Below, in pieces: positions 38,722 through 46,906 of a DNA stretch of 64,000 nucleotides. The position numbers were made by a program, and so were the translations under genes. The notes under the pieces were generated by a model. It did no database searches. It saw nothing but the letters and a program-made list of their open reading frames with translations, and was not told the DNA's origin. Positions within the stretch are counted from its first letter, which is position 1, and every line of letters begins with the position of its first letter. Source of the DNA: Paenibacillus endophyticus (GTDB lineage: Bacteria > Bacillota > Bacilli > Paenibacillales > Paenibacillaceae); contig NZ_JACHXW010000003.1 in assembly GCF_014192395.1 (NCBI RefSeq), forward strand, positions 1 through 64,000, written 5' to 3'.

Positions 38722-39696
38722 CTAGGCTTTGTTTTCAGCATCCCAGTTATAGGCAACAATGATTTTTTGGACCAGTGAGTGACGAACGACATCCTGCTCA
38801 GAGAAAAGGATTATTCCGATTTCCTCAATATTTTTTAGAATGCGCTGCGCTTCGATCAGACCTGAGTTTTTGCCCCGCGGCAAATCGATTTGCGTAACGT
38901 CGCCTGTGATAACCATTTTGGAGCCGAAACCAAGCCTAGTCAAAAACATCTTCATTTGCTCAGGCGTCGTATTCTGAGCCTCGTCCAATATGATAAACGC
39001 ATCGTCAAGCGTTCTGCCGCGCATATAGGCTAGCGGAGCGATTTCGATCATGCCTCTCTCCAATGCTTTGACCGTCTGATCCGGTCCAAGCACATCGTGC
39101 AGCGCGTCGTATAGCGGCCGTAAATAAGGATCTACCTTTTCTTGCAGGTCTCCAGGCAGAAAGCCAAGATTTTCCCCTGCTTCGACTGCTGGTCTCGTCA
39201 AAACGATTCTTTTAACCGAGCCTTCCTTGAGCGCTGCGACAGCAAGCACGACAGCTAAGTAGGTTTTGCCAGTTCCCGCTGGGCCTATTCCAAATACAAT
39301 ATCTTTCTTGCGAATCGTCTTCACATAATGGCGCTGGCCAATGGTTTTCACTCGAATCGGTTTTCCGCGAAAAGTCGTCGTAATTTCTTTCTTGAACAAA
39401 TCGAGCAATTCTTCCGCCTGCATCGTTCGCGCAAGCTCCAAAGCATAAGCAACATCTCTCTCCGAAGGCATATAACCGCCCCGAACGAGTTGCAATAGCA
39501 CGTTGAACAGCTGTTCTAATGAGTCTACTTCTTCCAATGGACCAGAAATAACAATTTCCGCCTCGCGCGATGAAATCGAAGATTCGACCTGCGCTTGTAC
39601 TAGGCGCAAATAATTGTCCTGTGGTCCGAATACGGCAAGTCCTTCCGCTGCGTTTCCGAGCGGTATTTTGACTACTTTCGTTTCAATTTGCAACAA
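38722..39696 (-). CDS. phoH: PhoH family ATPase
   Basis: The 324-residue protein has Walker A GPAGTGKTYLAV and Walker B FIILDEAQNTT, and an N-terminal KH-like region. The role is probably RNA-linked, but not settled. The start is TTG at 39696 (a second TTG follows), about eight bases after a GGGAG site that lies in the end of yqfD, with 3 bp between genes. Confidence 0.94.
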   Translation of the reverse strand: MLQIETKVVKIPLGNAAEGLAVFGPQDNYLRLVQAQVESSISSREAEIVISGPLEEVDSLEQLFNVLLQLVRGGYMPSERDVAYALELARTMQAEELLDLFKKEITTTFRGKPIRVKTIGQRHYVKTIRKKDIVFGIGPAGTGKTYLAVVLAVAALKEGSVKRIVLTRPAVEAGENLGFLPGDLQEKVDPYLRPLYDALHDVLGPDQTVKALERGMIEIAPLAYMRGRTLDDAFIILDEAQNTTPEQMKMFLTRLGFGSKMVITGDVTQIDLPRGKNSGLIEAQRILKNIEEIGIILFSEQDVVRHSLVQKIIVAYNWDAENKA

Positions 39697-39699
39697 TCC

Positions 39700-40893
39700 T
39701 CATTCTCCCTGCATCTGGACTAATGGCATTTCTTTAACGATAGATTGCTCGACTTCAAAAAGAACTTTCATATAAACTTTACCATTGTCCGCCTTTTCAT
39801 GCAAAACAATTTCATCACGAATGACCGCATCGCTGCCCGCTTTGATCAGAACATCAGCTTTCGCCTGCAATATGCCCGCGTTCTTCGCTTCTTCCTCCGT
39901 CAGCGTCCGTTCCTCCAGCCGCGTCTCCATGATCGTCTCCTTCAATCTACCGATTGGCAGCGTCCAATTGCGCCAAGATATCTTTTGCTCGCTTAGAATG
40001 GCCTCTGAGGCCTTATACTCATCCTTACCGTATCCGCTCACTTGAAGCGCCCTGGAACCGATTACGGCAAACCACTTCGTCTTTTTCTCGCCGGTATACA
40101 CCTTCACCTGCTGCACGAGCGGGGATGCAATCTCGAACTCGTACCAAACAAGGCCGCGTACATTTCCTTTGGCAACGACCGTACGTGAGTACTCTTCACC
40201 GCCAATGGTGCCAGAGATCAGAATTTGATCCTTTTTCACACGCATATTTTTACGTACGACCGGACGCCCAGCCTCCGCAATAATCTCGGTAACAACCGCG
40301 TCGGCTGCCGCTACCAAGTGCCTAGGCGTATTCAAGGCCGATTGCTTCGGTATCGTCGATTCGACTACCTGGATGATGACCTTTGTCCCCTTTTTTTCAA
40401 CCCCTACCCACGTGGAACCGGGCAGCTTGCGAACGAGCTGCTTGGAGAGCACGTCAGCATCCGTAAGACGGAATGACCATTGCAGCGGGTACAGGCCTTC
40501 CTCCTTGGCTGCGAGTCTGATCTGATCTTCCGTCAGCTTGATGTTCCCTTGAACCTCGATACTCCACACTAAGGATGAGAGCATAAATATAATCGCAAAA
40601 AACAACACGATGCCTCCTGCAAAAAGCTTTCTCCGCTCCGCTTTTACCAGCAGAAAAGGAAGCCCCTTTCGCTTCGTCACATGCACTCTGCAGCCAGTCT
40701 CTTTCAAGTATGGACGAAGTCTGAAGAAATCGCTGACTGAAAGCTCAAATTCAAGCAGTCCGCTGCTTGTCCAACGTATGGTAGACAGCTGAAGCCCTCC
40801 AGCAAGCGCGCGGTTGACGAGCTCCTCTGCTCGTCCTCCCCTGATATGAACGGTAACCATGCCCTTTAACCAATCCGCCCCTTGTCCGCTCAA
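39700..40893 (-). CDS. yqfD: Sporulation protein YqfD
   Basis: The 397-residue protein has one membrane segment (LFAGGIVLFFAIIFML, near 110-130) between a soluble N-terminal domain and a larger extracytosolic part. YqfD is conserved in spore formers and expressed in the mother cell. I choose TTG 40893, six bases after GGAGGGG; the ATG at 40908 overlaps that site. The resulting length is close to B. subtilis YqfD. Confidence 0.93.
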   Translation of the reverse strand: MSGQGADWLKGMVTVHIRGGRAEELVNRALAGGLQLSTIRWTSSGLLEFELSVSDFFRLRPYLKETGCRVHVTKRKGLPFLLVKAERRKLFAGGIVLFFAIIFMLSSLVWSIEVQGNIKLTEDQIRLAAKEEGLYPLQWSFRLTDADVLSKQLVRKLPGSTWVGVEKKGTKVIIQVVESTIPKQSALNTPRHLVAAADAVVTEIIAEAGRPVVRKNMRVKKDQILISGTIGGEEYSRTVVAKGNVRGLVWYEFEIASPLVQQVKVYTGEKKTKWFAVIGSRALQVSGYGKDEYKASEAILSEQKISWRNWTLPIGRLKETIMETRLEERTLTEEEAKNAGILQAKADVLIKAGSDAVIRDEIVLHEKADNGKVYMKVLFEVEQSIVKEMPLVQMQGE

Positions 40894-40948
40894 TGCATTC
40901 CCCTCCATTACATGTGGCTGCCTACAAAAAGCTAGCCGGAAATTTATA

Positions 40949-41227
40949 TTAAGGTATTAGCTGAATATTCGTAATTTGACCCTCTACGAACACTTCTTCG
41001 GTCCATATCGTACGAATAACCAGGGAGCTCCCTGTCACTTCAAGCTCGCCCTTGCTTAAGGCTAAACGAAGGCGTTCACTGGAGAAGTGAACGACGCCTC
41101 GATGGTTCTCGATATACAATTGGCAATCTCCGATCATGGTAAGACGAGGCAAATCAAAAACAACATCATGCGGCATATCGAGCAGCTCTGCGGTAACTTT
41201 TCGAAATTTCTTTTTTATACGGCGCAT
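40949..41227 (-). CDS. yqfC: Sporulation protein YqfC
   Basis: The 92-residue protein belongs to the YabP/YqfC family, with the LPRLTMIGDCQLYIENHRGV strand-rich core. It is a mother-cell sporulation gene in B. subtilis. The AAGGAGG site is 13 bases before ATG, a rather long spacing. Directly upstream is the 38-bp repeat array. Confidence 0.92.
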   Translation of the reverse strand: MRRIKKKFRKVTAELLDMPHDVVFDLPRLTMIGDCQLYIENHRGVVHFSSERLRLALSKGELEVTGSSLVIRTIWTEEVFVEGQITNIQLIP

Positions 41228-41250
41228 GTATGAATCTTTGCCTCCTTAAA

Positions 41251-41469
41251 GGTTTGTGGAACAAACTTGCTTCGTAAGCGATACCTAAGGTTTGTAAAGC
41301 AAACCTACTTCGTAAGCGATACCTAAGGTTTGTAAAGCAAACCTACTCCGTAAGCGATACCTAAGGTTTGTGAAGCAAACCTACTTCGTAAGCGATACCT
41401 AAGGTTTGTGAAGCAAACCTACTTCGTAAGCGATACCTAAGGTTTGTGAAGCAAACTTGCTTCGCAGCC
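41251..41469. repeat. Six-copy 38-bp tandem repeat with hairpin units
   Basis: Copies start at 41251, 41289, 41327, 41365, 41403 and 41441 (the last is truncated at about 28 bp). Each carries GGTTTGTaaAGCAAACC, a hairpin with a 6- to 7-bp stem, then ACTTCGTAAGCGATACCTAA. Copies 4 and 5 are identical. Copy 1 changes both sides of the stem (GTTTGT with ACAAAC), so pairing is preserved. The array lies between the 164-residue gene terminator and the yqfC ribosome site. Confidence 0.97.
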
Positions 41470-41557
41470 TTTTATCCGACTTGATTTGAGCAAAGGAATA
41501 GCGTTTTTCGTGTACTGTACCAAAATATGCGAACGGCTCGGCAATTATGGCTGGAAA

Positions 41558-41594
41558 ATAAAAAAAACCGTCGAAGCTTTAAGCTTCGACGGTT
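41558..41594 (-). terminator. Terminator after the FloA-linked unknown gene
   Basis: A near-perfect palindrome AACCGTCGAAGCTT with its complement is followed on the minus strand by about nine T. It lies directly after the stop at 41601. Confidence 0.93.
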
Positions 41595-41600
41595 CGTATG

Positions 41601-42095
41601 TTATTTTCGGAATGGCCGCTTAGAGCGGGGCGGACCTAATATCTCCGCCCAAACAACCGCCCTGCGCAAATCATCTGCTCGAGCATGTGCTGTTAAAGCG
41701 CTCTGGGGGGCTGAGTTGCGCTCTGTCGCCTTTGCCGCTTTACCCCTGACATTTGCCGCCTGCTGCAGCGTTCTTTGCGAAGGCGCAACCTGAGGCGTCT
41801 GATTAAGCACCTCTCTCTCCCGTGCCTTGTAAGCAGGCGCTTCGTATTCCTCACGCACATTTTGCGGTTGGGTACGATATACGCTCTGTCCTGCTGCAGG
41901 ACCTGGCAATGGCCTTTCTTCCTGCTCATTGCCGGGTACGCCTGCGTTTGAAGAACGCGGTAATCCGCCGCCTCCAAAATCAGGCATCCGGCCTGGCTTT
42001 TTCTTTGAGCCTGATTTGCCGAATAAGGATGCCAAGGCTCCAAAAATAATGACGACGATAAATATATTGTTCATCAAAAACTCGATAATCTTCAT
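41601..42095 (-). CDS. Hypothetical protein with one N-terminal membrane segment
   Basis: The 164-residue protein starts with a membrane helix (MKIIEFLMNNIFIVVIIFGAL) followed by a Gly/Pro/Gln-rich, probably disordered middle, and a basic tail. I recognise no family. The ATG has GGAGGTGA. It is the last gene of the nfeD-floA unit, which suggests a link to flotillin membrane domains. Confidence 0.75.
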   Translation of the reverse strand: MKIIEFLMNNIFIVVIIFGALASLFGKSGSKKKPGRMPDFGGGGLPRSSNAGVPGNEQEERPLPGPAAGQSVYRTQPQNVREEYEAPAYKAREREVLNQTPQVAPSQRTLQQAANVRGKAAKATERNSAPQSALTAHARADDLRRAVVWAEILGPPRSKRPFRK

Positions 42096-42153
42096 TCGCC
42101 TTCACCTCCGCCACACATTCGCGCCTTATGATGCCAGCTGTTAAGGCTTCGCT

Positions 42154-43149
42154 TTAACGGCCGTCTTTCGGGTCGGATGGGCCTTCCTGTTTACCGATCG
42201 AGCTGCGCATTTGAGTATCCGCCTCTACGTTTTTCAGGTTCAAATAATCCATCACGCCGATTTTACCGCTTCTAAGCGCTTCAGCCATCGCAAGCGGAAC
42301 CTGGGATTCAGATTCTACGACACGCGCTTCCATCTCGACAACCTTTGCTTTCATTTCTTGTTCTTGGGCAACAGCCATCGCACGGCGTTCTTCCGCTTTG
42401 GCTTGCGCGATTTTCTTATCCGCTTCCGCTTGCTCCGTTTGAAGATGCGCGCCGATGTTTTTGCCTACGTCGACATCCGCGATATCGATCGATAAAATTT
42501 CGAAGGCCGTTCCTGCATCCAGCCCTTTGCCAAGCACTGTCCTAGAGATCATATCCGGATTCTCAAGCACGTCCTTATGGGAATTGGCTGAACCTACGGT
42601 TGTAACAATCCCTTCCCCTACGCGGGCGATGATGGTCTCTTCGCCAGCTCCCCCTACGAGTCGGTCGATGTTGGCACGAACGGTAACGCGAGCCTTAACC
42701 TTAACTTCAATACCGTCCTTAGCCACAGCAGCGACGATTGGCGTTTCGATTACACGAGGATTAACGCTCATCTGTACAGCCTGAAGCACATCCCGGCCAG
42801 CCAAATCAATAGCTGCCGCACGCTCGAATATGAGCGGAATGTTCGCGCGCTGAGCTGCGATCAATGCATTTACGACACGGTCAACGTTGCCTCCCGCGAG
42901 GAAATGGCTCTCCAACTGATTGATATTAAGTCCTAGACCTGCTTTTGTCGCCTTAATCAACGGGTTGACGATTCTGCTTGGCACAACTCTGCGCAAACGC
43001 ATCGCCACAAGAGTAATGATTCCGACTCTAACGCCCGATGCCAAAGCAGAAATCCACAGCATGATCGGGAAGAAGCTTAAAAATACAGACAACACGATTA
43101 TCACAACAACAGCTATAATCAAAAAAGATACGATAGGATCCATTGTCAC
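42154..43149 (-). CDS. floA: Flotillin-like protein FloA
   Basis: The 331-residue protein has an N-terminal membrane hairpin (about 8-45) and an SPFH-type domain, then a helical part rich in Ala, Glu and Gln ([20 protein letters not shown]). FloA scaffolds functional membrane microdomains. It follows nfeD by 19 bp, the classic NfeD-FloA pair. Confidence 0.96.
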   Translation of the reverse strand: MTMDPIVSFLIIAVVVIIVLSVFLSFFPIMLWISALASGVRVGIITLVAMRLRRVVPSRIVNPLIKATKAGLGLNINQLESHFLAGGNVDRVVNALIAAQRANIPLIFERAAAIDLAGRDVLQAVQMSVNPRVIETPIVAAVAKDGIEVKVKARVTVRANIDRLVGGAGEETIIARVGEGIVTTVGSANSHKDVLENPDMISRTVLGKGLDAGTAFEILSIDIADVDVGKNIGAHLQTEQAEADKKIAQAKAEERRAMAVAQEQEMKAKVVEMEARVVESESQVPLAMAEALRSGKIGVMDYLNLKNVEADTQMRSSIGKQEGPSDPKDGR

Positions 43150-43168
43150 TAACCTCCAGTTGATTTCA

Positions 43169-44548
43169 TTATTTGGATATTTCTTTTACCACAACCCAAG
43201 TACCTTCTGCTTTGATAACCGTCACGGATCGATTCGAATCAATAAACTCCCCAGAAGTGACAACATCGATCCGCGCATCGCCAATCAGAACGGTGCCAGC
43301 AGGCCTTAACGGTGTAATTGTCAAGCCTTGAAGACCTAGCAGCGATTCTTTCCGGTCAGCTGAGATGAACCCATCCTCTGTTGTAAGCTTGTCGCGCAAA
43401 ATAAATTTGTTCCAGATGCCTCTGGACTTATTCATGCGAACAAAAATGACGATAAGGATCACGGCAGCGACAAGGGCGATGACGATCGAGATGAACGCCG
43501 TCATGGGGTCTGATGCTGCCGTTACGACACCTGCAATGAGAGCGGCGCTCCCGAGGATGCCCAGTATTCCGAAGCTTGGCACGAATACCTCGATGACCAG
43601 CAAGGCGATTCCGATGACAAACAGAACAACGGATTCCATGCCGGCAAAGCCCGCAACGTAATGACCGAAGAAATATAATCCAAATGACAGTAATCCTACG
43701 ATACCCGGCGCTCCGAAGCCTGGCACGAGCATTTCGATGACGATTCCCGCAATCCCCAGAATGAGCAAGACCGTCATGACAACGGGATTAATCAGCCATC
43801 TGGCAGCATTCTCTGCCAGCGTAGGAGCGACTTCGATTTGTGTACGACCGTCCAAGCCAAGCCATTGTGCTACTTCATCCACGTTAGCTGCCGTGTGCTC
43901 TGAATATCCAAGCTTCTCGGCCTCCGATGCGGAAAGGGTAAGGATTTCGCCCTGCTCCTTGTTTCTGCCGATCTTATCCTGCAGCTTAAGAACGACATTC
44001 GGATCAACCATAGCAGCCGCTATGCTCTTATCACGTCCCTGAAGTCCCGCTGACTCGCTCATTTCAGAGGTCCAGAAGGATACGGTTTTGGGATTATCAA
44101 TCAAGTCGCCAGAGCCGTCTACTACGGCAGCAGCACCTATGGTGCTTCCGGGCTGCATGACGATGTTATCCGCATTCAGCGCAATATACGTACCAGCCGA
44201 TACCGCTTTTCCTTCAACGAATGCGGTCGTCGGGATCTTGTTCCCACGAATAAAATGTCCAATTTCTTCTGCGTTTACGACTTTGCCGCCCAGCGTGTTA
44301 ATAACCAGTATGACATGCTCGGCTTTAGCCTCTTCCGCTTCTTTGTATGCCCGTTCCAGAAACGACTGAAGTCCCGATTCGACGGATTGCTTGACGGGAA
44401 TGACGTAGATTGCCGGGCCAATTTCGTCAGCGGCAGCCGCTTTCATTGCCGGCGTGAAAAACAATGCTGCAAGCGTAGCCAAAAGAATCGCTGCCAAAAG
44501 CGCAACAGGAGTGGCGGGTAAGCCTCTTCGCCTTCGATGAATGTGCAA
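43169..44548 (-). CDS. NfeD-family membrane protease
   Basis: The 459-residue protein has a signal or anchor segment, a ClpP-type serine protease domain ([24 protein letters not shown] with the likely catalytic Ser), then about five membrane segments and a C-terminal OB domain. This is the long NfeD1b form that partners with flotillins. The start is TTG 44548, seven bases after GGGAGG; upstream ATGs lack a site. Confidence 0.93.
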   Translation of the reverse strand: MHIHRRRRGLPATPVALLAAILLATLAALFFTPAMKAAAADEIGPAIYVIPVKQSVESGLQSFLERAYKEAEEAKAEHVILVINTLGGKVVNAEEIGHFIRGNKIPTTAFVEGKAVSAGTYIALNADNIVMQPGSTIGAAAVVDGSGDLIDNPKTVSFWTSEMSESAGLQGRDKSIAAAMVDPNVVLKLQDKIGRNKEQGEILTLSASEAEKLGYSEHTAANVDEVAQWLGLDGRTQIEVAPTLAENAARWLINPVVMTVLLILGIAGIVIEMLVPGFGAPGIVGLLSFGLYFFGHYVAGFAGMESVVLFVIGIALLVIEVFVPSFGILGILGSAALIAGVVTAASDPMTAFISIVIALVAAVILIVIFVRMNKSRGIWNKFILRDKLTTEDGFISADRKESLLGLQGLTITPLRPAGTVLIGDARIDVVTSGEFIDSNRSVTVIKAEGTWVVVKEISK

Positions 44549-44651
44549 GAAGGTTCCTCCCTTTTCAAGTATTGTGCTCCCTACTACGCGTACACAACCA
44601 AAAGGTTTCATATCGCATGCCGGGGGTACTTCCATTATCGCTTTCTTTGCA

Positions 44652-44682
44652 CAAAAAAACACCCCCTTGCGGGGGTGTTTTG
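44652..44682 (-). terminator. Terminator of rpsU-yqeY
   Basis: AAACACCCCC pairs with GGGGGTGTTT around a TTGC loop, followed on the minus strand by seven T, shortly after the yqeY stop. Confidence 0.93.
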
Positions 44683-44699
44683 TGAGTCCGTATGTTCAG

Positions 44700-45143
44700 T
44701 TAGTTGAGATGTTGCTGTACGAGCTGATTTACTAGTTTACCGTCAGCGCGTCCTTTTGTTTTGGGCAAAAGGGCACTCATAACTTTTCCCATATCGGCTT
44801 TGGAAGAAGCACCGAGTTCATGGATGGTCTGCGTTACTATCTCTTGAATCTCTTCTTCAGTCAGCTGTTCGGGAAGGTATTGACTAATAATTTCAATTTC
44901 GACCACAAGACCCGCTACTAAATCATCACGGCTGGCTTTTTTAAATTCTTGGAGGGAATCTTTACGTTGTTTGATTTCACGACTCAATATATCAAGCACT
45001 TCGCTATCGTCCAAAGGACGCTTGAGATCGATTTCCAAGTTTTTCACTGACGCGCGCATCATACGAATAACGGAAAGTTTAAACTTGTCCTGATTCTTCA
45101 TGGCTTGCTTCATATCGTCGGTCAATCTTTCGCTCAGGTTCAT
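44700..45143 (-). CDS. yqeY: GatB/YqeY domain protein
   Basis: The 147-residue helical protein resembles the C-terminal domain of GatB. It has LSVIRMMRASVKNLEIDL and the end KGRADGKLVNQLVQQHL. The function is not established; a tRNA-related role is often suggested. It follows rpsU by 15 bp with a GGAGGAT site. Confidence 0.95.
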   Translation of the reverse strand: MNLSERLTDDMKQAMKNQDKFKLSVIRMMRASVKNLEIDLKRPLDDSEVLDILSREIKQRKDSLQEFKKASRDDLVAGLVVEIEIISQYLPEQLTEEEIQEIVTQTIHELGASSKADMGKVMSALLPKTKGRADGKLVNQLVQQHLN

Positions 45144-45158
45144 TATGGAAGGATCCTC

Positions 45159-45332
45159 CTAAAACTTTCTCTTGCGCGCAGCCTCAGACTTCTTCTTGCG
45201 CTTCACACTTGGCTTTTCATAATGCTTGCGTTTTTTCACCTCAGCTAGAACTCCATCTTTAGCAATGGAACGTTTAAAGCGGCGAAGCGCAGCATCAATA
45301 GTTTCGTTTTTGCGAACTTTAGTTTCAGACAC
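45159..45332 (-). CDS. rpsU: Ribosomal protein S21
   Basis: The 57-residue protein begins [20 protein letters not shown] and ends in a basic tail rich in Lys and Arg. I use GTG 45332, seven bases after GGAGGGAGGG, giving the normal S21 N-terminus; the longer frame is not S21-like. It lies downstream of a consensus promoter. Confidence 0.97.
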   Translation of the reverse strand: MSETKVRKNETIDAALRRFKRSIAKDGVLAEVKKRKHYEKPSVKRKKKSEAARKRKF

Positions 45333-45391
45333 CAGTTTTCCCTCCCTCCGAAACAGACCGTCCAGAGCTATAACACGGTTTATCAAATTTC

Positions 45392-45421
45392 ATTATATGT
45401 CAAACCAAAAGGCAGTGTCAA
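45392..45421 (-). promoter_or_regulatory. Promoter of rpsU-yqeY, perfect consensus
   Basis: On the minus strand TTGACA (45416-45421) and TATAAT (45392-45397) are both perfect, with 18 bp between. This should be a strong sigma-A promoter. The -35 box touches the 3' end of the HIT gene. Confidence 0.88.
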
Positions 45422-45423
45422 CT

Positions 45424-45771
45424 TTAGATATCTGCCACTAGCGGAGAAAGCTTCGCTCCTCCTAATAGATGGATGTGCAAATGATAAACAAGCTGTCCTC
45501 CATCGGCATTTACATTGTTGACTAGGCGATAGCCAGACTCCGCGATGCCTTGCTCTTTGGCGATCTGGCGGGCTACGGCAAACAGCTCGGCAACGACCTC
45601 CGCGTCTTCATCGGTCACATCATTCATCGTCGCAATATGTTTCTTCGGAATGATAAGAATATGTACGGGAGCAGCTGGCTGTATGTCGTGAAAAGCGACA
45701 ACTCTGTCATTTTCGAAAACCTTCTTCGACGGAATGGCGCCTTCAATTATTTTGCAAAAAATACAGTCCAT
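45424..45771 (-). CDS. HIT family (histidine triad) protein
   Basis: The 115-residue protein has CIFCKIIEGAIPSKK at the start and the triad HLHIH (His97, His99, His101) near the end. HINT-like members hydrolyse nucleoside phosphoramidates; the native substrate is not known. I use ATG 45771, about six bases after GGGGTG. The GTG at 45780 would sit on that site. Confidence 0.93.
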   Translation of the reverse strand: MDCIFCKIIEGAIPSKKVFENDRVVAFHDIQPAAPVHILIIPKKHIATMNDVTDEDAEVVAELFAVARQIAKEQGIAESGYRLVNNVNADGGQLVYHLHIHLLGGAKLSPLVADI

Positions 45772-45803
45772 GTGGTTCACCCCCTATTCGCTAGCCTTCT
45801 TCT

Positions 45804-45833
45804 ATCATACCGAAATTTTGACTGCTCGTCCAA
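45804..45833 (-). promoter_or_regulatory. Candidate promoter of the HIT gene
   Basis: TTGGAC (45828-45833) and TATGAT (45804-45809) on the minus strand are 18 bp apart, 33 bp before the HIT start. Confidence 0.5.
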
Positions 45834-45839
45834 TCCAAA

Positions 45840-45871
45840 TGAAACAAGAAGGAGGAAGGAAGCTTTCCTCC
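45840..45871 (-). terminator. Weak terminator-like hairpin
   Basis: GGAGGAA (45851-45857) pairs with TTCCTCC (45865-45871). On the minus strand TTCTTGTTTC follows. It lies 20 bp after the stop of the 101-residue gene. Confidence 0.4.
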
Positions 45872-45891
45872 CGCCCTGTTCGATGTGTTGA

Positions 45892-46197
45892 TTAATAATA
45901 TGGCAATAATGACAAGCCAAGAAGAGCGCCTAGAGGGAATATTTGCCTGATGAAGCGCCTCCGCGGGTAATATGGATAAGGATAAATCGGATATCCAAGC
46001 GGCGGATAAGGGAGAAAGGCGCGATTATCCCACTCATTCGAGCCGCAAGGAACGGCAATGCACAAAACCTCGTCATCCATATGCTCCAAAAATCCATCTG
46101 CGCACCAGCCGTCATGCGTTTGAGCGAGAACGTAACGATGTTTGTGTTCCATGCACCATTGCTTCATTTGCTCAAAATCCACTAATGTATGTTCCAT
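45892..46197 (-). CDS. Hypothetical protein with Tyr/Pro-rich C-terminus
   Basis: The 101-residue protein has a compact N-terminal part (QTHDGWCADGFLEHMDDEVLC) and a C-terminal Y/P-rich and hydrophobic tail (YPIYPYPYYPRRRFIRQIF). Such tails occur in some spore coat proteins, but there is no firm match. I use ATG 46197, eight bases after AGGAGG; the longer frame overlaps the upstream gene and lacks a site. Confidence 0.7.
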   Translation of the reverse strand: MEHTLVDFEQMKQWCMEHKHRYVLAQTHDGWCADGFLEHMDDEVLCIAVPCGSNEWDNRAFLPYPPLGYPIYPYPYYPRRRFIRQIFPLGALLGLSLLPYY

Positions 46198-46277
46198 TTT
46201 GTCAGCCTCCTGTTCATACATCATATTCACAGATAGGCATTTGGCTACTACGTATGCGAATCGTACACAGATTGTTT

Positions 46278-46892
46278 CTACTTCACTGGTCGCGCTGCTT
46301 GCTCTGCCATCGTTTCCATGGACTGCTTCGCTAGCTCCATCCAATCAAGTCCGCTTGCCAAACGGATAACGGCGATTCGGGTTTCGCCTATATTCGCGTT
46401 AAACTTGCCTAGTACGCCGTTCAATGCAACGTATGAGCTCTTGAGCCCTGACACATAGGCAGCATCGCTATCGTTTAGAACGCCTTCATACCGGCCCGCA
46501 GCGAGCAGCCCTGCCTCTGCATTAGAAACATACATGGCTGGAACCCCGGTATCCCATGCAGCCGTATCATCGGAAATAACTGCTGCCTCTGCCGCTAATT
46601 CGGTCAAGCCGCTGCCTTTGCCCGACAGCTTGCCTATGTTGTATACCAAGCCCAGCCGTTCATCCAATGTTTTGCTTTGCAGCAGCGCATCAAGCAGCGG
46701 TATCATTTCCGATGCATATTGCTGCGACGATACCGCCGCATTATAAATTCTTTGGCCCGTATCATGTTTTATTTGTTGCTTATGCTGTAAAAATTGCGAG
46801 TACAAAAATACGTTACCAATTAAACTAAAAACGAGAATAATAAGCGTGATTGGCAAGGCGAGCGACCGCTTACCGGATTTCTGTGATTCCAA
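46278..46892 (-). CDS. Hypothetical membrane-anchored protein
   Basis: The 204-residue protein has one N-terminal membrane segment (LALPITLIILVFSLIGNVFLY, about 11-31) and an outer helical domain. No known motif is visible. The start is a TTG next to a GGAGG-rich sequence. It lies 14 bp after addA and is probably co-transcribed with it; a link to recombination is not implied. Confidence 0.7.
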   Translation of the reverse strand: MESQKSGKRSLALPITLIILVFSLIGNVFLYSQFLQHKQQIKHDTGQRIYNAAVSSQQYASEMIPLLDALLQSKTLDERLGLVYNIGKLSGKGSGLTELAAEAAVISDDTAAWDTGVPAMYVSNAEAGLLAAGRYEGVLNDSDAAYVSGLKSSYVALNGVLGKFNANIGETRIAVIRLASGLDWMELAKQSMETMAEQAARPVK

Positions 46893-46906
46893 CTTCCCTT
46901 CCTCCT

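Noticed and set aside
41251..41469. CRISPR array
   Set aside because: The repeats are contiguous 38-bp units without unique spacers, and no cas gene is nearby.
41566..41594. Palindromic operator
   Set aside because: The long palindrome is followed by a T run on the minus strand right after a stop codon, so it is better read as a terminator.
45892..46344. Longer 150-codon form of the Tyr/Pro-rich protein
   Set aside because: The extra 49 codons overlap the neighbouring gene and lack a ribosome site, whereas ATG 46197 has AGGAGG eight bases upstream.
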